Source: Bacteroidales bacterium (lineage in GTDB: Bacteria; Bacteroidota; Bacteroidia; Bacteroidales; Paludibacteraceae). Taken from it: a stretch of 64,000 nt of DNA. Location: assembly GCA_900769555.1 (NCBI GenBank), contig CAAGHA010000135.1:7399-71398 (forward strand). Reading direction: 5' to 3'. Shown in pieces: positions 53,623 to 60,851 of this stretch (within the stretch, counting starts at the first letter, position 1; every line of letters starts with the position of its first letter). A program made the translations under genes and the position numbers. The notes beneath the pieces were generated by a model. That model was given only the letters and a program-made list of their open reading frames with translations. It ran no database searches and was not told the origin of the DNA.

Positions 53623-54225
53623 CTAATCTAAAACATTTATAATATCATCAATGCGATAAAAACGCTTGCCTTGAATCTCTCCGGTGGGTTGTATGGTATC
53701 TTTGCAACACGCTAAGTTGATACACCTTGCAACATACTCCGTACAATACAATGCAGAGTCATTATTCGCATCAAAATCTGTATCAAAGGGGGTAGGCTTA
53801 CGTTCATAAAACTCGGCCCACTCTACTACTTTTTCTCCTAAAAGAGAATCTTTTAACGGAAAGACTTCCCACTCCAATGACTCACTTATAAAATCAACAA
53901 CAGAACTCTTCATCACCTCCCCTACTCCGGTAAATTCACTTGCCTCTGAATGGTATATAAAGAGAGAATCGCCTTCACAAGCTACAATACCAATATGAGA
54001 AAAACGAGAATTTTCTCCATTCAGTTTTTGGAAGAACGAAGAAAAATAGCCATTGCCCAACCGGCAAATCAGATCTCCATTTTTAACATTAGATGGCAGA
54101 GATAAATTTAGCCCACCATTTGTTTTTGATGGGCTAATTTCTTTATCTTTACTGCACATTGTACAAATAAAAGAAAGTAACAGAAAAAAGAAAACAATTA
54201 CTTTCCTTTCATGTTTACTTTCCAT
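53623..54225 (-). CDS. YiiX/YebB-like cysteine peptidase-fold lipoprotein
   Basis: A 200-residue exported protein, probably lipid-anchored (cysteines at the end of the signal, FICTMC). It is a permuted NlpC/P60-type fold: NGDLICRLGNGYFS, then FSHIGIVACEG with the candidate catalytic His, and ALYCTEYVARCI with the candidate catalytic Cys. YiiX-like proteins are predicted amidases or peptidases with little characterisation. It overlaps the upstream DUF4878 gene by 28 bases, so the two are translationally coupled. Confidence 0.78.
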   Translation of the reverse strand: MESKHERKVIVFFFLLLSFICTMCSKDKEISPSKTNGGLNLSLPSNVKNGDLICRLGNGYFSSFFQKLNGENSRFSHIGIVACEGDSLFIYHSEASEFTGVGEVMKSSVVDFISESLEWEVFPLKDSLLGEKVVEWAEFYERKPTPFDTDFDANNDSALYCTEYVARCINLACCKDTIQPTGEIQGKRFYRIDDIINVLD

Positions 54226-54542
54226 TCTCCATCGATTTTATACAAAGTCATCATGCGCTCTCTTGTCGCATCATTTTCTGTATAGAATACATACGCAGTA
54301 TTATCAACGATAGAATCTCTCAAGCAATTAATTTTATAGTTGGGATTAATATCTATTACACCCATAGAACTTGACATATCAATCATTTTTGCTGTACTTT
54401 CTGTACAATATTTTTTAGCTTCTTCCACCTTACCTTTTGCTAAGGCAGTAGCAAAATCTTCTGCAACACTCATAGGCGATTGTGTACAAGCTGTCAATCC
54501 CAATAACGCTACTAGTAATACCAAATTTAAACACCTTTTCAT
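54198..54542 (-). CDS. DUF4878-type lipoprotein
   Basis: A 114-residue lipoprotein with signal LTAC (Cys19). The mature part SVAEDFATALAKGKVEEAKKYCTEST and MMTLYKIDGEWKVNMKGK matches the small NTF2-like DUF4878 fold of Bacteroidota. Function unknown. It sits 9 bases behind the ApgM-like gene and overlaps the next gene. Confidence 0.78.
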   Translation of the reverse strand: MKRCLNLVLLVALLGLTACTQSPMSVAEDFATALAKGKVEEAKKYCTESTAKMIDMSSSMGVIDINPNYKINCLRDSIVDNTAYVFYTENDATRERMMTLYKIDGEWKVNMKGK

Positions 54543-54551
54543 ACCAAATAA

Positions 54552-55760
54552 TTATTTATTTAATAAACGTTTAATAAACTCATCTCCGGAAAGTTCTCCA
54601 TAAACACCATCTTTCACTGAATCTTCATCGTACTTTGTTACTTTATCTCCCTCTCTATCAGGATGATAAATAATAAAAGGAATGGCGTCTGACGTATGAG
54701 TACGCAATCTACACGGAGTTGGATGGTCCGGAAGAATAGCGATTGTAACCGGCTCGTCCCATGTTGACACCTCATCAAAAATTGGCTTAACAACCCTATT
54801 TTCCAAAAACTCAACTGTTTTTAATTTCAATGCCACATCTCCTTCATGACCTGCCTCATCACTTGCCTCCACATGCAAATAAACAAAATCAGACTCTTTT
54901 AAGGCACTGATTGTTGCAGCCACTTTCCCTTCATAATTTGTATCATAAAGACCTGTTGCACCTTCAACTTCGATAGGTTTTAACCCGGCATAAACACCAA
55001 TACCCTTTATCAAATCCACAGCGGAAATGACTGCACCATTTTTTAATCCATATTGCTCCATAAGTGTCTTCATCTGAGGCTTATAACCGGCAGACCACGG
55101 CCAAATACTATTGGCTGGGTCTTTCCCCTCTGACACACGCTTTAAATTCACAGGATGGTTAGAAAGTATCTCCTGCGACTTCAGAATCAGTTGGTTCAAC
55201 TTTTCTGCTGTTGCTTCGGCTTCGGGAGAATCAGCCTTTACCATAACCTCCCGAAATGGAGTTCCGGGAACATCGTGCGGAGGTGTACAAGAAACTCTTT
55301 TATCTCCTCCCTTGACTTTCAATAGGTGACGATACGAAACGCCGGGAAAGAATTGAACAATATCATCACCCAATCCTTTATTCAACGCATCTATTAATTC
55401 ATACGCCTCTTCGTTAGAAATATGTCCGGCAGAATGGTTCTTTATCTTCTCATCTTCTATACAGATTATATTGCATCGCATAGCCATTTCATTAGGCTCT
55501 ATTTCAATACCCATGCTGGCAGCCTCGAGAGAACCTCTTCCCTCGAAAACTTTTGCAACATCATATCCTAAGACAGATAAATTTGCAATTTCGCTACCGG
55601 GATGAAACCCTTGTGGAACAGTTTTAAACAAACCACAAGAACCCAACTGCGCCAATTTATCTATCGTTGGAATATTTGCCGCCTGCAGAATTGTTTTATT
55701 CCCCAACTCTGCAATAGGCTCATCCGCCATACCATCTCCAAGAATTACTAAATATTTCAT
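54552..55760 (-). CDS. ApgM-like phosphoglycerate mutase family protein, proposed homoserine kinase
   Basis: A 402-residue alkaline-phosphatase-superfamily protein. MKYLVILGDGMAD is the metal-binding start, HPGSEIANLSVLGYD the Ser-containing active-site region, and HVEASDEAGHEGD and ILPDHPTPC the later metal ligands. By sequence it is cofactor-independent phosphoglycerate mutase (ApgM). Members encoded next to thrA in Bacteroidota have been proposed to act as homoserine kinase in place of ThrB, and that context holds here: thrA ends 14 bases upstream. The kinase role is inference from context. Confidence 0.85.
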   Translation of the reverse strand: MKYLVILGDGMADEPIAELGNKTILQAANIPTIDKLAQLGSCGLFKTVPQGFHPGSEIANLSVLGYDVAKVFEGRGSLEAASMGIEIEPNEMAMRCNIICIEDEKIKNHSAGHISNEEAYELIDALNKGLGDDIVQFFPGVSYRHLLKVKGGDKRVSCTPPHDVPGTPFREVMVKADSPEAEATAEKLNQLILKSQEILSNHPVNLKRVSEGKDPANSIWPWSAGYKPQMKTLMEQYGLKNGAVISAVDLIKGIGVYAGLKPIEVEGATGLYDTNYEGKVAATISALKESDFVYLHVEASDEAGHEGDVALKLKTVEFLENRVVKPIFDEVSTWDEPVTIAILPDHPTPCRLRTHTSDAIPFIIYHPDREGDKVTKYDEDSVKDGVYGELSGDEFIKRLLNK

Positions 55761-55774
55761 AAATCATTCCAATT

Positions 55775-58195
55775 CTAACGAATATTTGCAATACTAATTA
55801 TATCGGCAAAAACACCTGCTGCTGTTACGGCCGCACCGGCACCATAACCTCTAATCATCATTGGATCTTTGTAACGAGCTGTATTAATGATTATCAAGTT
55901 GTTACTGCCCTCCAAATCATAGAATGGATGACGAGAATCAACTGCAACCAAACCAACACTAGTCTTTCCTTCCTCCAATTTTGCCACAAATCTCCAACGT
56001 TTATTTTCTTTTTCCAAGACCTTACGTTTCTCTTCAAATTCTGCATCAAACGATTCAACTTTAGCCCAGAAATCATCCAAAGAACCCTCAAAGAAATCAT
56101 TCGGAATAAAGAGATTTTTCTCCACATCATCTTGCTCTACACGCAACCCTGATTCTCTAGCCAAAATCACCAACTTACGAATAACATCCTTACCGCTTAA
56201 ATCGATACGTGGATCCGGCTCTGCAAATCTTGCCTCCATCGCCATGCGAATTGCTTTACTCAATGGAATTTCTGCACTAATTGTATTAAATATAAAGTTC
56301 AATGTACCAGACAACACCGCTTCCAATTTCAAAATACGGTCTCCCGAATAGATTAAATCATTGATTGTATTGATAATCGGAAGTCCTGCACCCACATTCG
56401 TCTCAAACAAATACTTAATACCCTTCTTTCTGGCAATCTGCTTCAACTCCATATAGTTATCATAATCGCCTGATGCTGCAATTTTATTAGCCGCCACAAC
56501 AGAAATGTTATGCAATAACAAATCCTTATAAATGCCGGCTATTGCAGGAGAAGCAGTACAATCCACAAAGACACAATTATAGATATTCAAATCAATCAGA
56601 GCATTTTTCAATTTCTCTGGAGTTGAAGGGGTTCCCTTTTTCAACAACTCATTGTAGCATGTCAAATCAATTCCATTGCGGTCCAAAATGAAGTTAGCTA
56701 CATCAGCAATACCTATAACTTTCACTTTCAATGAGTTTTGACTCATCAATAACTCTTTCTGAGTATGAAGTTGTTCCAATAAACTACCACCAACTGTTCC
56801 GGTTCCTACAACAAAAAGATTCAACTCTTGGTACTCTGACAAGAAGAAAGATTCATGAATTGCATTCAAGGCTTTTCTCAAATCCTCTTTACGAACAACA
56901 CAAGAAATATTTGTTTCCGACGAACCCTGAGCCACTGCAATCACATTGATATTGTTACGTCCTAAAGCATCAAACAACTTTCCGGAAGTTCCTGTTGCAC
57001 GCTTCATATTTTCTCCAATAATTGCAATTGTAGCCAAATCAGTTTGATAGGTAATCTCATCAATAATATTTAATTCTAGCTCAAACTCGAACTCAGCCTT
57101 TAACACATCTACCACCATATCAGCATCCTCATCACTTATTCCCACAGTAATAGATGTTTCTGTCAAAGCTTGAGTAACAAAGAATGATTCCACTTCAATC
57201 TCATCCAATGTCTTAAAGATACGAGTTTTGATGTCTTTACAATTACACATTCTTTGTCCATAAAAAGTAATCAAAGTTGTATCCTCCAAGGATGAGATTC
57301 CTTTGATAGTCTTCTCATCAAAAGAATTATTGGATATTATAGTTCCTTTTGATGATAAATCCTCGATATTTTTAACATAAATCGGAATATTTTTCTTTGA
57401 CGCAAAATAAATTGCAGGAGGATAAACTGCACCGGACTTTAACGAACAAAATTCAGATGCTTCCTCATAACTCAAATGGTCTATCTCATACGCCTTACTA
57501 ATAACATTCGGATCAGCCGTCATAAAACTACGACCTTTATTCCAAATCTCAATAGATTTAGCATTAAGGGCAGATGCAACCATTGCCGCTGTTTGATCTG
57601 TTCCACCTCTTCCCAAAAGAGTTGTATAATTCTCACGTTCACTTGAAGCTATATAACCTGCAAGAACAACACGCGTAGCATTCTTTTTAATATTCTTTCT
57701 GATATTATCAAAAGAGACCTTCTCACTTATAAAAACCTCTTCTCCAACACCGTAAGTTTTAATTAATTCCCTTGAATCAATCCATGTAGCATCCAAATAA
57801 TAACTCACCATTGTTGATGCCAACAACTCTCCATACGCAACAATAGAACAGGTGGATTTATAGGTTGAATCTTTCAATAAAAAAACACCTTTAAGCATAT
57901 TACTCAACTCTAAGAAATAGTTATCTATCTGCTTGTTCAAACTTTCTCTTGTTGCAACAGGAATAATCCCCTCTATCAACTGATTATGAACTTCTTTTAC
58001 TTTTTGCAATAAATCAACATACGTTGCATCTCCATCGGTGGCTTTTTCAACTGCAGAAAATAACCAATCGGTTACACCATCAACTGCAGAAACAACTATC
58101 ACTACAGAATCGTTGACTTCATCAACAATTCTCTTTACATTTTGCAAGTTTGCAATGGAGCCTACGGACGCTCCGCCAAATTTCAAGACTTTCAT
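55775..58195 (-). CDS. thrA: bifunctional aspartate kinase / homoserine dehydrogenase
   Basis: An 806-residue cytoplasmic enzyme for the first and third steps of the aspartate to threonine/methionine route. The kinase domain begins MKVLKFGGASVGS and covers about 1-290, followed by ACT regulatory domains (about 310-460, TSITVGISDEDADM). The homoserine dehydrogenase half starts at the Rossmann loop VVGTGTVGGSLLEQL (~465) and contains VGAGLPIINTINDL and SGTLNFIFN. Threonine feedback through the ACT domains is expected. A long leader with a hairpin lies upstream (58196-58448). No thrC follows in this operon. Confidence 0.95.
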   Translation of the reverse strand: MKVLKFGGASVGSIANLQNVKRIVDEVNDSVVIVVSAVDGVTDWLFSAVEKATDGDATYVDLLQKVKEVHNQLIEGIIPVATRESLNKQIDNYFLELSNMLKGVFLLKDSTYKSTCSIVAYGELLASTMVSYYLDATWIDSRELIKTYGVGEEVFISEKVSFDNIRKNIKKNATRVVLAGYIASSERENYTTLLGRGGTDQTAAMVASALNAKSIEIWNKGRSFMTADPNVISKAYEIDHLSYEEASEFCSLKSGAVYPPAIYFASKKNIPIYVKNIEDLSSKGTIISNNSFDEKTIKGISSLEDTTLITFYGQRMCNCKDIKTRIFKTLDEIEVESFFVTQALTETSITVGISDEDADMVVDVLKAEFEFELELNIIDEITYQTDLATIAIIGENMKRATGTSGKLFDALGRNNINVIAVAQGSSETNISCVVRKEDLRKALNAIHESFFLSEYQELNLFVVGTGTVGGSLLEQLHTQKELLMSQNSLKVKVIGIADVANFILDRNGIDLTCYNELLKKGTPSTPEKLKNALIDLNIYNCVFVDCTASPAIAGIYKDLLLHNISVVAANKIAASGDYDNYMELKQIARKKGIKYLFETNVGAGLPIINTINDLIYSGDRILKLEAVLSGTLNFIFNTISAEIPLSKAIRMAMEARFAEPDPRIDLSGKDVIRKLVILARESGLRVEQDDVEKNLFIPNDFFEGSLDDFWAKVESFDAEFEEKRKVLEKENKRWRFVAKLEEGKTSVGLVAVDSRHPFYDLEGSNNLIIINTARYKDPMMIRGYGAGAAVTAAGVFADIISIANIR

Positions 58196-58454
58196 ATTTC
58201 TATTTTCTTATAGGGACTACAACTCCCCGATTATTATTCTATATCACTAAAGGTCTGTTTTTCAGACCTAATTTAACTTGAGTTAATTTCTATTTTATGC
58301 CATGAATCTTATTCTGAATTCATTTTACTTATCTTACTCATACTCATTCAGTCTCAGCACATACACCGCACCTTCACAAATATAATCAACCTAAACAAAA
58401 TGTTCATCAAAATCTTATCTTCCTAAACAGAAACTGCTCATAAAAATTAACGAA

Positions 58455-58462
58455 CAAAGATA
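58455..58462 (-). promoter_or_regulatory. -7 box upstream of thrA
   Basis: Minus-strand TATCTTTG matches TAnnTTTG exactly; -33 TTG is not evident. Confidence 0.5.
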
Positions 58463-58512
58463 ATAAAAAGAGACGAAGTTTTTATCTAAGATTTAGCAGT
58501 TTTTAATTATAT

Positions 58513-58549
58513 AAAAAAAAAGGAGTTAAACACATTCTGCTTAACTCCC
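58513..58549 (-). terminator. terminator of PorP/OmpA/CHU_C module
   Basis: On the minus strand GGGAGTTAA (about 58541-58549) pairs with TTAACTCCT (58521-58529) around an 11-base loop and is followed by a run of eight or more T. It is 24 bases past the PorP/SprF stop. Confidence 0.85.
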
Positions 58550-58572
58550 CTATTTTAACAAAAATATAATTA

Positions 58573-59514
58573 CTATTCAAAGAAATCTTCTTGCGAAGCA
58601 GCTGTTGAAGTTTTCTTTCTTTCGATAGAGTAAGAGAACATCAACTCATGAGAAGTTCCTGCCAATCTTGAAACATTACCAAAAGCATAATCAAACGTAT
58701 ATCCCAAACGGAATCGCTTATACTCAGCTCCCAAAGTAATTGCAAGTGGATTAGTTCCAAAACCATCACTCATGTCCGGATGCCACGTTAAACCTCCCCA
58801 AATAAATCGATTATAGAAGGCTGTAACATTCAACTCCAAAACATTTGTTTTCTCATGATGCATATAAGTCAACATAGGAGCAATATCCCATTTATCATTG
58901 ATATTGAATAAGTAACGAGCATACCAATAGAAGTGACGTCCCGTACGTAAAGTCAAGGACTCTCCATTGGTCAAGTGAGTAATAGAGAATCCTGCCAATA
59001 AATTCTCGCGGAAAGTAAACTCAGCACCAAAATCCATATCAAATCTGACATGCTTATCCAAGTCATCACCTACCTCTTTTTCCAAATCACCCCACTCTGT
59101 ATCATCCTCAAATATATACTCAGCTGCATCAAACGAGGTTCCTAAAATACCCATACTCAAACCCAATGAAACCAACATCTCATCATTGATTCTCAATCCA
59201 TACGAATAAACCAACTTAGCATTAGTAAAACTACGAGTGATACCCAAATTATCATGAGAGAAGGTAATACCCACACCTGAATTTATTTGAGAAATAAATG
59301 TTTGAGCATTGAATAACAATGTTTTAGGCGCATCTTCTACTCCGGCATATTGATAATGCCCCAAGAGAAAGAGATCCACATCTTCCACGTTTCCTATACC
59401 CGCAGGGTTTTTATTGATACGGGAAAAATATTGTTGGGAAAGAAGCAACTCTTGTTGCGCATTTACCGCCCATCCTAATGAAAGGAATCCTATCAAAACT
59501 AATAACTTTTTCAT
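58573..59514 (-). CDS. PorP/SprF-family T9SS membrane protein
   Basis: A 313-residue outer-membrane protein. Signal peptide ends near VNAQQ, followed by ELLLSQQYFSRINKNPAGIGNVEDVDLFLLGHYQ, the conserved N-terminus of the PorP/SprF family. The remainder is beta-strand-rich (NSGVGITFSHDNLGITRSF, SLGLSMGILGTSF). SprF-like proteins are needed for secretion or attachment of specific type B cargo encoded nearby. Here the cargo candidate is two genes upstream, with an OmpA-like gene between. Spacing is 17 bases. Confidence 0.88.
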   Translation of the reverse strand: MKKLLVLIGFLSLGWAVNAQQELLLSQQYFSRINKNPAGIGNVEDVDLFLLGHYQYAGVEDAPKTLLFNAQTFISQINSGVGITFSHDNLGITRSFTNAKLVYSYGLRINDEMLVSLGLSMGILGTSFDAAEYIFEDDTEWGDLEKEVGDDLDKHVRFDMDFGAEFTFRENLLAGFSITHLTNGESLTLRTGRHFYWYARYLFNINDKWDIAPMLTYMHHEKTNVLELNVTAFYNRFIWGGLTWHPDMSDGFGTNPLAITLGAEYKRFRLGYTFDYAFGNVSRLAGTSHELMFSYSIERKKTSTAASQEDFFE

Positions 59515-59531
59515 CTTACGTCCCTCCCTAA

Positions 59532-60830
59532 TTATTCGTTAATAATCTTTACATCCACACGTCTGTTCTGCTCATGTTCCGGCTCTGTTTGTGCATTAGG
59601 AACTATAGGCTCTGTTTCACCCTTTCCTACTGCGACTAAAACAGATGGATCCACTCCACGTTTTATCAACAATTCACGAACAAACTTCGCACGTTTATCA
59701 GATAGTCTCATGTTGTAATTGTCATCACCACGAGAATCTGTATGTCCACTAATCTCAAAGGTAGCACCAGGGAACTCTTTCATTGATTCCACCAATTCAT
59801 CCAACTGCACCTCATATTCAGGTTTCATCACATATTTATCCAAATCAAAGAAGAACAATACCCAATGGAATCCCTTTGGCTCATCCAATGGTAGTTCCAA
59901 CGCCAATTCTGTATCATGCGTCACGTAAAGAGGAGAAGCCTGATAAATATCATCACTACCCTTTCCTCCCTCTCTATCAGAGATAAAGAAGATTCCGGAT
60001 GTTTTCCCAAAAATTATATTAAAATCATTGGCAGAACTATTTATCAAATCAGACAAAACTTGCGCTTCGCCCCATTGATCATTCTCTCCTTGAGACATAT
60101 AAATATCTTTTCCACCCTCTCCTCCGGCTCTATCCGAAGCAAAGAACAATAACGAATCACCAACTACCATTGGATAATCCTCAAGTGAGTTTCCGTTAAT
60201 AACAGAATCTCCTAATAAAACCGGACGACTCCATATTCCATTGCCCTCTTGATCAATGTACCAAAGGTCGCGGGATCCTTTACCTGCTTTAAACTCTCCT
60301 GAGAAATAGATTCGCTTTCCACCTTTTCCCAACGAAGGATTATACAATCCGGATGCTCCTCTTCCTTGCTGTACCCAACGTGAAACTGCCAACGATGAAT
60401 TCTTATACTTCAAAGGCTGTGGCATAATTCCACGAATCTGCAACATGGCAACATTTCCCCATTTTTTATCTTCCTTAATCCACGTTGCCTCATATAAGTC
60501 GTTCTTCTCTGCTTCCCCTAATTTAGAGAAGTAAATCTTGTTGTTTTTTTCATCGTACGCAAATGTACCATCAATCCCCAAGCCCATCAACTCATTACAG
60601 ATTTCGATCTTATCAATCATTCCCTCTGAATTGGGTTGAAATACATACGCCGTATCATTACGGAAAAAAGCAATTTTTCCATTTTTATATGGCGACATAG
60701 GAAGTTCCTTAGATGAGGTATTTTTGTCGGACGACTCAAAATCAAACATCCCACTATTTAACCGACTTTCAACAGAATATGCATCCAAAGAAAGTCCGAC
60801 TGTCAATATCAAATAAAATATCTTTTTCAT
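59532..60830 (-). CDS. OmpA-family protein with PD40-like repeats
   Basis: A 432-residue envelope protein. Signal peptide to about LDAYSVE. WD40/PD40-like beta-propeller repeats occupy about 40-290 (GKRIYFSGEFKAGKGSRDLWYI, LFFASDRAGGEGGKDIYMS, FFISDREGGKGSDDIY). The C-terminal OmpA-like domain (about 320-432) includes ATFEISGHTDSRGDDNYNMRLSDKRAKFVRELLIKRG and NRRVDVKI, which binds peptidoglycan. The architecture resembles PorE-like T9SS proteins. It lies 21 bases behind the cargo gene and 17 bases before porP/sprF. Confidence 0.88.
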   Translation of the reverse strand: MKKIFYLILTVGLSLDAYSVESRLNSGMFDFESSDKNTSSKELPMSPYKNGKIAFFRNDTAYVFQPNSEGMIDKIEICNELMGLGIDGTFAYDEKNNKIYFSKLGEAEKNDLYEATWIKEDKKWGNVAMLQIRGIMPQPLKYKNSSLAVSRWVQQGRGASGLYNPSLGKGGKRIYFSGEFKAGKGSRDLWYIDQEGNGIWSRPVLLGDSVINGNSLEDYPMVVGDSLLFFASDRAGGEGGKDIYMSQGENDQWGEAQVLSDLINSSANDFNIIFGKTSGIFFISDREGGKGSDDIYQASPLYVTHDTELALELPLDEPKGFHWVLFFFDLDKYVMKPEYEVQLDELVESMKEFPGATFEISGHTDSRGDDNYNMRLSDKRAKFVRELLIKRGVDPSVLVAVGKGETEPIVPNAQTEPEHEQNRRVDVKIINE

Positions 60831-60851
60831 ACTCCTATGACTTTAATATTA

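Larger units (their letters stand above)
58196..58572. other. leader and intergenic region upstream of thrA
   Basis: On the minus strand a -7 box (58455-58462) would start a leader of about 250 bases. It contains the palindrome TTAACTCAAGTTAA (near 58270-58283) and the hairpin GGTCTGAAAAACAGACC about 50 bases before thrA. No Thr- or Ile-rich leader peptide is convincing. The PorP-module terminator occupies 58513-58549. Confidence 0.45.

Noticed and set aside
58330..58430. Threonine leader peptide upstream of thrA
   Set aside because: Short minus-strand frames exist (one of 16 codons) but they are not enriched in Thr or Ile codons.
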